A stretch of DNA of 39,809 nucleotides, taken from positions 1-39,809 of the forward strand of contig NZ_NXGX01000015.1 in the NCBI RefSeq assembly GCF_002844275.1. The letters run 5' to 3'. Source of the DNA: Thalassospira lohafexi (GTDB taxonomy: Bacteria > Pseudomonadota > Alphaproteobacteria > Rhodospirillales > Thalassospiraceae). The position numbers were made by a program, and so were the translations under genes. The notes beneath the pieces were generated by a model that had not been told where the DNA came from, ran no database searches, and saw only the letters and a list, made by a program, of their open reading frames with translations. Every line of letters starts with the position of its first letter. Within the stretch, counting starts at the first letter, position 1. Positions 6,921 through 15,009 of this stretch are shown piece by piece.

Positions 6921-7451
6921 ATGGCGAAAAAGTCGATCAAAAACCAGAACCTGACCATTCGTCTTGATGAAAAGACACGCTTCGCTCTGGACTTCCTTGT
7001 CCGGCTAGAGGGCCAGAATGCATCTAAGTTAGTCGAGCGCATTATTCTTGAGAAGGCGGACACGTCTTATTTTGGCCGGTATAACACTCACTTGGAACGC
7101 AAAGAATACAACTGGCGCGATGTTTGGCATGTATCAGAAGGTGTGCGCCACTTGATGTTCATTACGCACCCTGCGGTTAAGGCAGAGATACACCTCACGT
7201 TTGAAGAAGAAGAAATGGCGGAGTTTGTTCAACGGCACTGGCCCTTTTTTTCCTCCTCCTTCCGGCTTTCTACGCTCATTGCTCCTTACGTTGATATCTT
7301 ATGGCCCCACATGGATGCGCTGGTTGCCGAGTGGCGAGAACATAAGGCGACTGACCCTTGGCGGGCTGGTGAATCCATGAAAGAGATATTAAGCGGTGTT
7401 GAGGTCGCGCCTCCGGATTGGCCCCCAAAGAGCGATGACAAAGAAGGGTGA
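6921..7451 (+). CDS. Mnt-like ribbon-helix-helix regulator with extra C-terminal domain
   Basis: A 176-residue protein. Residues about 6-46 form a ribbon-helix-helix unit (NQNLTIRLDEKTRFALDFLV, then NASKLVERIILEKA). The remaining 130 residues are a Trp/Phe-rich domain I do not recognise (YNWRDVWHVSEGVRHLMFI), perhaps for oligomerisation or partner sensing. P22 Mnt is only about 80 residues, so this is a longer version. AAGGAG lies 6 bases before the ATG. The gene is divergent from arc/ant and cotranscribed with a two-TM protein. It probably silences the antirepressor in the lysogen. Confidence 0.75.
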   Translation: MAKKSIKNQNLTIRLDEKTRFALDFLVRLEGQNASKLVERIILEKADTSYFGRYNTHLERKEYNWRDVWHVSEGVRHLMFITHPAVKAEIHLTFEEEEMAEFVQRHWPFFSSSFRLSTLIAPYVDILWPHMDALVAEWREHKATDPWRAGESMKEILSGVEVAPPDWPPKSDDKEG

Positions 7452-7723
7452 CTTATTTTCCACATGAACTCAGGCGCAACCTGCGGTATCATGCACCCAT
7501 GTCAAAGCAAACCTTAGCCATGATTGTTCAGTGCGCCCTTTCCATCGTGATTGGGTATTTTACGTTCGTTTGGCTTTATGAGCCTGAGAGCAGCAACCCA
7601 AAGGTCGCGATATTCGGAACATTGATCACCGGCATTGTCGGCGCTTGGCTTCTCATGAAGCTATATGTCCTTGTCCGCTACGGCTGGTCTGCTATGAAAT
7701 CCATGTCGTGGGACGCTGACTAA
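7448..7723 (+). CDS. Two-TM membrane protein, candidate superinfection-exclusion factor
   Basis: Up to 91 residues from the GTG at 7448, which overlaps the previous stop (GTGA); a start at ATG 7499 would give 74. Two membrane segments are clear: about 24-43 (IVQCALSIVIGYFTFVWLY) and 53-76 (VAIFGTLITGIVGAWLLMKLYVLV). It is coexpressed with the Mnt-like repressor, hence probably in the prophage. In P22 the same slot holds sieA, an inner-membrane protein that blocks DNA entry by related phages. No sequence similarity to SieA is claimed; the role is inferred from topology and position. Confidence 0.6.
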   Translation: MTYFPHELRRNLRYHAPMSKQTLAMIVQCALSIVIGYFTFVWLYEPESSNPKVAIFGTLITGIVGAWLLMKLYVLVRYGWSAMKSMSWDAD

Positions 7724-9276
7724 GGTGCCGGAGCCATTTGCGGCGACATAAGCCGATCTTTCTCCCTCGCCATCAAAATAGACGCCAGTTGCTCAAGGCG
7801 GGGATTGGATGCCTTGGGCAAAGTATTTGGCCCCGACGCCACCAAGGCTCGGGCTAAATCAGCGGTGCGAGACGTGCCGACCTCAGCACCTTTCCGGGCA
7901 ACGCTACTCGCCAGCGGGACAGCAACTGTTCCTATCGGGTCAACCAAACTGCCCGCAATAGCGCCGGAAAGGGCGCCGATGGCGTTGGTGTTTTTGTTTA
8001 CATCTATGCCAAATTTACCGAGCAACCGCATAGCGTTTCGGACTGGTGCGCCTTCCACAACCGCCTGCATCGCCTTGATTTCGTCTTCCGCAAATCCACG
8101 CACTTTATTCGGGTTATTCAGAATGCTGCGGAATTGAACGCGCAGGCCATTTTCGAACCCGCTGGCCTGTTTCTCGGCTTTGCTCATTGCTTCTTCGATT
8201 ATTTCGGACTTCTTCATGCGAGACCAGACACCACGAGCCTGTGCTAGGTCGTCCGCCGCGGTTCCCATTTTGCCCGCCACAAGATCGTTTGCAGATAGCC
8301 CACGGATGTAATCGTCAATGTCAGAGACCAGCATTTTCCCAAGACGCCGCTCGTCGGATTCTCGGCTGGCGGCGGCATTTGCAGCGACACGACGGGCGTT
8401 CTGCAAGTCCTGAATATCCATTTCGTTGCCAATGCGCTTGGTGAGAGCGTTCATTACAGACCCAAGCTTCGGATGAACCTGCGGGTCTGCGCCCGCTCCG
8501 AGCAACCGCTTTTCCGTCTTTGCGAGAAAGTCGGCATAGCTGTCTGGCTTGATCACAGCCGAACTGCCTTTGGCGCGTTCAAACAGTTTTGACCCTTGCT
8601 GTGCTAATTGCTTGGTTGTCGGTGCATTCTTAATAGCCTGAGAGGCTTGACGGCTGGAACGGATCGCGCCCGGCATTCCGGCCGCAACACCAGCAGCCAT
8701 AGCTGCCGCCGTGCCAATATAAGGGTTGTTGGTTGCCTCGCCTACAGCACCTCCTACGGCGCCAGCGCCAAGTTGTACGCCTTGCTGACCGGCCAGAACC
8801 TTTGCCGTCTCGCCAAGCATTGAACCCGGCTTCGCCGTCTTTGCCACAGCAGCAGCAGGGACCATGATGCTTGCAGCGTCAGCGGCGCCTCGCCCTGCAC
8901 CATAAGCGACCTTATCAGATGTGCTTTCGATTGCGTCTGGTCCAGCATCCCCGACCACTTCCGCAACAGGGCCACCAATTGCCTCACTGAATGCCTGCCA
9001 GCCTTTCTTAAGGGCGTCTGTATGATAGTTTCCTTCTGGAACATCGAGACCCGCTGACCGCATTCCACTGGCAACGAAGTCAGGCAGAGCACCAACAGTT
9101 TCCATCGCAGAATCAGCGAAGCCTTTCGCGCCCATATTCATAGCCCGCCAAACATCAGCTTCCGGTGGGGTAATGCCTGCAAGCGGGTCAGCGTTCGCGG
9201 CTTCCTTATCCATCAGAGCCTTACGGGCGCGGGCAATGGCAAGCGCCTTTTTTTGCTCAATACTCAGTTCTGCCAT
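7720..9276 (-). CDS. Large ejection / internal virion protein
   Basis: A 518-residue protein, very Ala-rich, with a small basic N-terminus and a central Gly/Ala-rich helical stretch (about 165-215, VQLGAGAVGGAVGEA) of membrane-active character. The rest is helical and charged. It is the last of three large proteins between the tail-tube genes and the antirepressor module, the slot of P22 gene 16 (ejection protein), so it is likely packaged and injected with DNA. The ATG at 9276 has AGAGGA upstream; the frame opens further but overlaps the previous gene. Its stop overlaps that of the convergent gene. Confidence 0.7.
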   Translation of the reverse strand: MAELSIEQKKALAIARARKALMDKEAANADPLAGITPPEADVWRAMNMGAKGFADSAMETVGALPDFVASGMRSAGLDVPEGNYHTDALKKGWQAFSEAIGGPVAEVVGDAGPDAIESTSDKVAYGAGRGAADAASIMVPAAAVAKTAKPGSMLGETAKVLAGQQGVQLGAGAVGGAVGEATNNPYIGTAAAMAAGVAAGMPGAIRSSRQASQAIKNAPTTKQLAQQGSKLFERAKGSSAVIKPDSYADFLAKTEKRLLGAGADPQVHPKLGSVMNALTKRIGNEMDIQDLQNARRVAANAAASRESDERRLGKMLVSDIDDYIRGLSANDLVAGKMGTAADDLAQARGVWSRMKKSEIIEEAMSKAEKQASGFENGLRVQFRSILNNPNKVRGFAEDEIKAMQAVVEGAPVRNAMRLLGKFGIDVNKNTNAIGALSGAIAGSLVDPIGTVAVPLASSVARKGAEVGTSRTADLARALVASGPNTLPKASNPRLEQLASILMAREKDRLMSPQMAPAP

Positions 9277-10376
9277 AGTGCTTTTTCCTCTGGCGTCATT
9301 ACCGCCCACAGGTTTTGGTCGATCCCGTCCGGCACCTTTGCCAGCGTTGTGTCTGTTCCGCCACCAAGCGAAGCTTCAACGCTTGTGAATTGGTCTGTGA
9401 AGTCAGGTCGGGTCATGATGATCTGCTCCGGGGAAACCCCGTATTCATTCGCCAGATCGGAGTAACGAGCGTCAATAGTGTCCATAAGGCCAGATGCGCC
9501 CTGATATTGCGATTTTGCCTGATTAAGGAATTGCAACCGCTGCTCCGGCTGCAAGCGCGTCCCGTCAAGGGCTTTGTTATACATATTCATGATGCTATCA
9601 GGCACACCGGCAGAGTTCTGAGCGGTCGCGAATTCACCCTCACGAACAACAGATGTTGGATCAAGCATTTTCATGTATGCGAAGATCAGCGCAATATCCC
9701 CGGCTGCACTCTGGTCTGACGCCGCATTCAGCATGCGAGAGTACGACTGGTTCATTTCATGCAGTGGCTTGGCAAGGTTGTTGTATTCCTTGCGCAAGTC
9801 GGTGCCGATTTTGATTGTGTCGGGCTTATCCTCGACTTTTGGGGCCTTGGACTGCATGCCGATAGCTTCTGATCGCGGTCGATAAACCGTTGCTTGGCTT
9901 TCAGGGTCGTAGACCTCAACAAGCGGTTCCGCTTTGGGTGCATTCAGCTTTGCTGCATCAAGGCCATAGCTGCGATCCGCATTTTCCTTGGCAAAGTTGA
10001 AATTGCGGTCAGCATTCTGGCGCGTCCAGTCAATCTGGTCTCGGCGAATGTCTTGGTTGGACTTCGCCAAATCCATATTCGCCTTGGCCTGAATAATCGG
10101 CATAGCCATGCCCGGATCAACACCTTGCGGCACGTTAAACCCGCTGCTGGTCAATAGTTTGGCAAGCTGCTGGCTCTGGCTGTCCGCCTTCTGCTCCGCC
10201 TGCTCCTGCCCTTTGTTGCGCCCCATAAACCCGGCATAGGTCGTGAGAGCGTTGCCAATTGCCTGACCGGGCGAATAAGCCTGCCCCATGCCCTGCTGCA
10301 ACATGGAATTACCCATGTTGTAAGACGTGTTGTTCTGCAATGCCTGAGCAAGCATTTGAGCGCGTGTCATTACCAT
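9264..10376 (-). CDS. Ejection / internal virion protein
   Basis: A 370-residue protein rich in Gln, Asn and Met at the start (LAQALQNNTSYNMGNSMLQQGMGQ), then a charged helical centre (QDIRRDQIDWTRQNADRNF). A conserved-looking segment, IFAYMKMLDPTSVVREGEF, recurs in internal virion proteins of many podoviruses. AAGGAGA precedes the ATG. It overlaps the next gene by 13 bases. Role: part of the ejectosome that carries DNA across the envelope, by analogy with P22 gp20/gp7. Confidence 0.7.
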   Translation of the reverse strand: MVMTRAQMLAQALQNNTSYNMGNSMLQQGMGQAYSPGQAIGNALTTYAGFMGRNKGQEQAEQKADSQSQQLAKLLTSSGFNVPQGVDPGMAMPIIQAKANMDLAKSNQDIRRDQIDWTRQNADRNFNFAKENADRSYGLDAAKLNAPKAEPLVEVYDPESQATVYRPRSEAIGMQSKAPKVEDKPDTIKIGTDLRKEYNNLAKPLHEMNQSYSRMLNAASDQSAAGDIALIFAYMKMLDPTSVVREGEFATAQNSAGVPDSIMNMYNKALDGTRLQPEQRLQFLNQAKSQYQGASGLMDTIDARYSDLANEYGVSPEQIIMTRPDFTDQFTSVEASLGGGTDTTLAKVPDGIDQNLWAVMTPEEKALWQN

Positions 10377-10388
10377 TGCTGTCTCTCC

Positions 10389-11333
10389 TTAACCCATCAT
10401 AGCCATCATGCCCAAGTTCGATAGACCACCCAACATCGCGCCTTGGTTGGCCTGCGATGCCTGATATTGCATCAGTGCGTTGTTGTTTGCGGTGTTGTAA
10501 GCGCCCATCACATCGGGAGCCTGCGCATTCACCATGCCGCCGCCTGATCCACCGGGCATTTGCAGCGCCGGGGAACCTTGCAGAAGGGCTGCGAGTTCGT
10601 TCAGGTTCTGGTTGCGGCTGGTCAGGTTCTCATTGGCGTAATTCTGCCGCGCCGCATTGTTCATGTTGTAATCGGTGGTCCGCTCGGACAAGCCTTGCTG
10701 GCGCGAGGTCAGACCACGATTGAACATCGACCCGGCCAGCGCATCGCCGGTCATGATGGCGTCTTGTGAAGCTGACAGCATCGCGTTGTTTTTGTTGCGG
10801 TTGAAATCGTCAAAGGCAGTGGTGTAGGCGTCCGACCCTTGCATGATTCCCTGATTGGCAAGCTGCTGGGTCAGGGCTTCGTTCTGCTTGTCAAACTGCG
10901 GGTTAAGCATGCCCATGGTGCGGTCATAGGCCGTTTGTGTGGCTTGGTCCTGATAGGCACCCAGATCGGTAGGAACATCCGAAAGACCTGACCGATCGAT
11001 ACCGGACTGATAGGCAGGCGCCCCGTCATAGCTGAATGAGTCGTTCGGCAGCGCCCCTGCATACTGTTGCGCTTGACCAAGTACCGAATTGCCAATGGCG
11101 TTGGTGGTGTCAAACTGCTTCTGCTGGTCTGGTGACAGGGTTTGCGTTTGCGTCCATTTGTCGCCTTGGTTTTGCCAAGTTGTTGAACCGCCCGGACCAT
11201 AGCTGTCATAGCGGTTAAGATTTGCGTTCAGCCGGGCAGTGCTTTCGTTGGCCGAACCCTGCGCCGATACCGCCGCACCAGCGTTATAGCTTGGCGCTTT
11301 GTTGCTTGAGAAAATATCGCCCATAAAGCTCAT
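10389..11333 (-). CDS. Ejection / tail-associated virion protein
   Basis: A 314-residue protein dominated by Asn, Gln, Ala, Gly and Ser, with a helical middle (NPQFDKQNEALTQQLANQG, near 150-170) and a Met/Gly-rich C-terminus (MLGGLSNLGMMAMMG). Such low-complexity proteins sit next to the ejection proteins in many podoviruses. It overlaps the upstream gene by ATGA. Together with its two downstream neighbours it probably makes up the set ejected with DNA. The precise subunit equivalence is not known. Confidence 0.65.
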   Translation of the reverse strand: MSFMGDIFSSNKAPSYNAGAAVSAQGSANESTARLNANLNRYDSYGPGGSTTWQNQGDKWTQTQTLSPDQQKQFDTTNAIGNSVLGQAQQYAGALPNDSFSYDGAPAYQSGIDRSGLSDVPTDLGAYQDQATQTAYDRTMGMLNPQFDKQNEALTQQLANQGIMQGSDAYTTAFDDFNRNKNNAMLSASQDAIMTGDALAGSMFNRGLTSRQQGLSERTTDYNMNNAARQNYANENLTSRNQNLNELAALLQGSPALQMPGGSGGGMVNAQAPDVMGAYNTANNNALMQYQASQANQGAMLGGLSNLGMMAMMG

Positions 11334-11674
11334 GATTTAAAATCCTGCCTTAGAATGACTGCCACTTTTTCATAGTTGGAGAGGGCGCGTTCCCATCCGG
11401 GCCGCCCGACGATTTCAACACCGCGATACCCCGTTTCCTTGGCGTAGCGGATAATGTCCTTGTTGATCTTTTCGAGTGCCGCCAACTCACCGCCTGCCAA
11501 GGCAACACGCAGCCGATTCCCGCGTGACGACGTCGTGATAGCGGCGGCTCCGGGTTTCCAGAAACACATGAAGCTGCCGTTTTGCAGCCCTTCACGCACT
11601 TCCTGTTTGGTCACGCCTTCGTCGGCTAATTCGGCGGCTGGTGCGACAAGTCGCCAGACCTGATCAAAGTCCAT
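11330..11674 (-). CDS. Small virion-associated protein, GNAT-like fold suspected
   Basis: A 114-residue protein. The C-terminal half (INKDIIRYAKETGYRGVEIVGRPGWERAL, about 76-104) resembles small phage proteins in the tail region that look like reduced acetyltransferases, as has been noted for T7 gp13. It lies between the tail-tube gene and the first ejection protein, overlapping both (11 and 4 bases). Probably an assembly factor or minor virion protein. Family assignment is tentative. Confidence 0.6.
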   Translation of the reverse strand: MDFDQVWRLVAPAAELADEGVTKQEVREGLQNGSFMCFWKPGAAAITTSSRGNRLRVALAGGELAALEKINKDIIRYAKETGYRGVEIVGRPGWERALSNYEKVAVILRQDFKS

Positions 11675-13172
11675 TGCCAGCCACGTATTTCAGATCGACG
11701 CCATGGAATGAGACTTGGTTCAGTGATGTGATGGTCTTGAATCGCGCAGCCCCGGAAACGCCAACACCCAAGATGGTGCGCCATTCCTGTTGTGGCGCCT
11801 GCGCCCCTGCCCATTCGGCAACGTCCCATTCGGCCTCGTCCCAAATACCGCCCCCGCCGCTTTCAATCTGCGTCGGCTCGTAATAGCTGGTTTTGGTGGT
11901 GTAATCGGTATCGAACCCGATATAGACCGGGATCGCCCCGGCAGAAGACAAAAGAGGGCGCATCAGCTTGTAAGCCTTGTTGCTGCCCATCGGCTGGTGG
12001 TTCAGGAACGGGCCACCATAGATCGCTGTGATCGGTGATCCTGCGTTGCTGGTGCCGCTGTCGAATTTGTAAACAGCCCCGGTTGAGCCGATATACATTT
12101 CGTCTTTGTGCAGCCCCCAGGTATTTGCCGGAATATTCTTAAAGCAGGACCATGCCCGCGTGGTGGTGTTGACCACATACTGTACGAACGACCCGGAGCC
12201 ATTGGGGACGTTCACAATCCCCATCTGGCCCAAGGGATACAGCGCAACTTCCCAACCGATGGTGTCTTTGTAGCGTTTCGCGCTGGTTTTCCATGCGCCG
12301 GATATAATGTCGGTTACAGCCGCTTGCGGGTTGAAGCGATCACTGGTCAGAACGGCTGACATCGGGACGACGCCATCAACCGTAATAACAAGCAGATCGC
12401 CGCCCAGCTTGGCAAAGGGACGGTCCCCCATTGGCTTACCGATCCGGTATTTCCCGACCAGCGCCCAATCGGCAGCAGACCCCGGATTGTCGCCCTGATA
12501 CACCAGCAAATCACCTTCAGACATCAGGAAGACGCAGTAATCGTCCATCCCTGAGCCACCGTCTCGGGTCCATGTCGCACCGGCAATGGCTTTACCTTCC
12601 GCAAAGCTGCTAAAATCAAGCTCTGACGCATCCCCGGCGATGTTGTTGGTTGGTAGATACCAGAACTTCGCGCTGTCCTTCTCGGCAATGAACAGGCGCG
12701 ATTTGAACACCCAAGGGTATTTGAGATTTGCTGCAGTTAAGCCAGATCCGGTGATGGTGTTGGTCGATACCGTTGACCCGTCATATTTCTGCGGTGTGTC
12801 GGCCCCGTTGAACATCAGGGCATTGCCCCGGAAGTTCGTCCAGAACCAGCGGTTGTTGCTGAACCCCGACGCCAGACTTGATGCCGTGCCGCTGGTGATA
12901 TCGCTGATCTCGCCGTCGTGGCAGGCCAGCAAGTCCTGATCGGTTTCATAGTTGTATGAAATCAGCGTTTCCGCCGTGCCGGTGATCGTGGCAAAGCTGG
13001 CATAGCCCGGACGTGTCGTTACGGCCTGCTCACCCGGAAACCAGTTCTCAAGTGCGAGTGCCTGATTTGGTGGAATCTGCGATATATCATCGCGCGCATT
13101 CCATCCGCCGATTGGGGCAGGCAGGGTGATTTGCGTTGCTTTGTTGGGCTGGACGCCAGCGGGTTGCAGCAT
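11664..13172 (-). CDS. Tail tube / DNA-stabilisation protein (P22 gp10-like slot)
   Basis: A 502-residue beta-rich protein beginning with a typical text (LPAPIGGWNARDDISQIPPNQALALENWFP) and carrying many short beta motifs with Gly/Asp turns, as in beta-propeller tail nozzles (GVVPMSAVLTSDRF, GQMGIVNVPNG). It follows the head-tail adaptor and precedes the ejection proteins, the slot of P22 gene 10 or T7 gene 12. It probably closes the tail tube and holds packaged DNA. Confidence 0.75.
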   Translation of the reverse strand: MLQPAGVQPNKATQITLPAPIGGWNARDDISQIPPNQALALENWFPGEQAVTTRPGYASFATITGTAETLISYNYETDQDLLACHDGEISDITSGTASSLASGFSNNRWFWTNFRGNALMFNGADTPQKYDGSTVSTNTITGSGLTAANLKYPWVFKSRLFIAEKDSAKFWYLPTNNIAGDASELDFSSFAEGKAIAGATWTRDGGSGMDDYCVFLMSEGDLLVYQGDNPGSAADWALVGKYRIGKPMGDRPFAKLGGDLLVITVDGVVPMSAVLTSDRFNPQAAVTDIISGAWKTSAKRYKDTIGWEVALYPLGQMGIVNVPNGSGSFVQYVVNTTTRAWSCFKNIPANTWGLHKDEMYIGSTGAVYKFDSGTSNAGSPITAIYGGPFLNHQPMGSNKAYKLMRPLLSSAGAIPVYIGFDTDYTTKTSYYEPTQIESGGGGIWDEAEWDVAEWAGAQAPQQEWRTILGVGVSGAARFKTITSLNQVSFHGVDLKYVAGNGL

Positions 13173-13873
13173 TAAACGCTCCAGCTTCCATCAGGGGCAT
13201 TAATGCCGGAGGTCAGGCGCGGTGAACGGCCAAGGTTGAGTGTGCGCCTTGGCATGGTTGCTGCGGTGCGGTTTGCAAACTCGATTTCTGCGATCTGGAA
13301 ATCATCGCGGTAATCAATGCCTTTGGTGCGCTTGTACTGCCAGACCACGTAAAGCATGATCAGGTATTCATCGAGCAATGGAACATCGGTATCGGTAGCG
13401 AAGGAAGATAGTTCCGTCGCGCCAATATCTTCGCCAATGTTCGATGTGATGTATTCAAAGGCAACAGTGTTGCCCACCGTCGGCACAGGGATCAGCTTCA
13501 ATTCCTTGCCAACAATCCGCATGTCGTTGTATGGCCCGGCAGTGTTCGAGGATTTTAGCTGCTGCCATTCCTTTGAAGTCAAAGGCCCGCCAAGTGGTCG
13601 GTTTTGCGTCCGGTCCCACGCCGTATTCGGGATGATCCGGTCAAGATCGGACGCAATGTCGAGAAGTGTGCCTTGGCTTTCCGTCGCAACCGTCGTAAAC
13701 GTCGCCTCGCGAGTAAGTTCCTGCCAGTCGTGACGACGCCCCAATTCCTTGCAGATAGTCCCGATCAGGGTCTTGATCAGCTTTGCATCAGGGTCGTTTG
13801 ACGTGATAAGCGCAGACGGCGATGGAACGCCAATCTTCTGCGCTGCATCCTGTGCGACGGAAAGAATGGTCAT
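13172..13873 (-). CDS. Head-tail adaptor protein
   Basis: A 233-residue protein with an N-terminal helical bundle (VAQDAAQKIGVPSP, then LIKTLIGTICKELGRRHDWQEL), a central beta region (GKELKLIPVPTVGNTVAFEYI) and C-terminal helices (FQIAEIEFANRTAATM). This helix-strand-helix plan is that of podovirus adaptors such as P22 gp4 and T7 gp11, which dock below the portal. It abuts the tail-tube gene by one base. It lacks a recognisable hydrolase motif. Confidence 0.7.
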   Translation of the reverse strand: MTILSVAQDAAQKIGVPSPSALITSNDPDAKLIKTLIGTICKELGRRHDWQELTREATFTTVATESQGTLLDIASDLDRIIPNTAWDRTQNRPLGGPLTSKEWQQLKSSNTAGPYNDMRIVGKELKLIPVPTVGNTVAFEYITSNIGEDIGATELSSFATDTDVPLLDEYLIMLYVVWQYKRTKGIDYRDDFQIAEIEFANRTAATMPRRTLNLGRSPRLTSGINAPDGSWSV

Positions 13874-14466
13874 GCAGCTTTACCTTTACGTGCAGCCGGT
13901 TTTGGTGTGGTTTTCAGGTCGAGCATTTGGCGAAGCTCGGCAACATCTTTCTCAAGCTTGGCGATAACATCGGTTTGATGTTCCACCGTCTGTTCCAGCT
14001 TGGCGTTGCGTTCAGCAACCTTGCCGACGTCTTCCGATGATTTAAGCCATGCCTCGGCCTTTTGCTTCAGGGCACGGGCTCCCATGCCGATAGCGTTCAA
14101 CAGCGTTTCGTTTGCTGCGGCGAGGTCTTCAATCGTGCGGACGTTGGCGCGGTCAAGTTGTTTGATCTGCGCCGGGGTGGCAGAAGGCCAATCCCGAATG
14201 CGCGTACCATCAACCGGGGATTCTTCACCTTCCTTGAAGGCGCGGAAGCTTTCTTGGTAATGGCGAAGGAACTTGTCGTTCTGGCGCTCCTTGTCTTTCA
14301 GCCATTCCTCGGCAATCCGTTCGACAACAGTGTTGCCGTTCCCCATCGGGGTGATATTGACCCAATACTGATCCTTATAGACGACGTGGCCTTGATCTTC
14401 GGTCGCGGCGCGATCCTCAACAGCACGGGTTTCAAATTCGACAAAGGCGGGACGTTCATGGTCCAT
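13870..14466 (-). CDS. Late protein with possible HhH-like region and coiled coil
   Basis: A 198-residue protein. Residues about 88-140 (WPSATPAQIKQLDRANVRTIEDLA, LLNAIGMGARALKQKA) read like a helix-hairpin-helix element. The C-terminal 50 residues form a coiled coil (NAKLEQTVEHQTDVIAKLEKDVAELRQML) and a basic tail (KPAARKGKAA). AAGGAG precedes the ATG. It lies just after a terminator, between capsid genes and the adaptor. Similar proteins occur at this place in podoviruses; function is unknown. Confidence 0.65.
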   Translation of the reverse strand: MDHERPAFVEFETRAVEDRAATEDQGHVVYKDQYWVNITPMGNGNTVVERIAEEWLKDKERQNDKFLRHYQESFRAFKEGEESPVDGTRIRDWPSATPAQIKQLDRANVRTIEDLAAANETLLNAIGMGARALKQKAEAWLKSSEDVGKVAERNAKLEQTVEHQTDVIAKLEKDVAELRQMLDLKTTPKPAARKGKAA

Positions 14467-14489
14467 GGGGTGCGCTCCTTAAAGAAAAA

Positions 14490-14511
14490 GGGAGGGGCCG
14501 AAACCCCTCCC
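14490..14511 (-). terminator. Intrinsic terminator after coat/decoration genes
   Basis: On the minus strand GGGAGGGG pairs perfectly with CCCCTCCC (8 bp, loop TTTCGG), followed by TTTTTCTTT (14489-14481). It sits 7 bases after the stop of the decoration gene. It probably lowers expression of neck and tail genes relative to the abundant coat, or acts only on unmodified polymerase. Confidence 0.8.
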
Positions 14512-14517
14512 AACAAA

Positions 14518-14997
14518 TTACCAAGGGAACCGACAGATGATTTCCTTGGCGTCTGCATCAACAGCAATAGCAACCACCGATTTGTAGGTTGCTGCGCTGT
14601 CTGCTTCTGCGGCCTTGGTCAGTGCCTTGTCAGCCGCGCCAACGGCGGTCAGCGGGTCGCCATCGCCAGCAGAACCGCCAAGAGCAACCGCAAGGGTTGC
14701 CGCGCCGCTCAACTGAATCCAGAAGAACGACCCATCTTCGGTAACGGCGGCCTGAACAACACCCGCACCGATTTCCGCGCCGGAAGAATCCGAAGCGTCA
14801 GCGGTGACAGTGTTCGAGCCATACCCGCTGTCATCGACGTAATAGACAACGTCGCCAACAGCGAGGTCGAGTTCGCCGGTTCCGTGGTCGTAAGTGACGT
14901 ATTTCCAGACCTTGCCGTCGTAGGTCGAACCCAAGGCGCCGGGGGTGAACTGGGCAACGGTATCGACCTGATCGGTCTTGATGCCTGTGATAAACAT
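14518..14997 (-). CDS. Probable capsid decoration protein
   Basis: A 159-residue Ala/Gly/Asp/Val-rich beta protein with no signal peptide. Gene position, immediately after the coat gene (12 bases) and before a terminator, size and composition (YDHGTGELDLAVGDVVYYV, GAGVVQAAVTEDGSFFWIQL) fit a head decoration or cement protein. It is probably abundant, as it is the last gene before the terminator. Confidence 0.65.
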   Translation of the reverse strand: MFITGIKTDQVDTVAQFTPGALGSTYDGKVWKYVTYDHGTGELDLAVGDVVYYVDDSGYGSNTVTADASDSSGAEIGAGVVQAAVTEDGSFFWIQLSGAATLAVALGGSAGDGDPLTAVGAADKALTKAAEADSAATYKSVVAIAVDADAKEIICRFPW

Positions 14998-15009
14998 GCT
15001 CAGTCCTCC

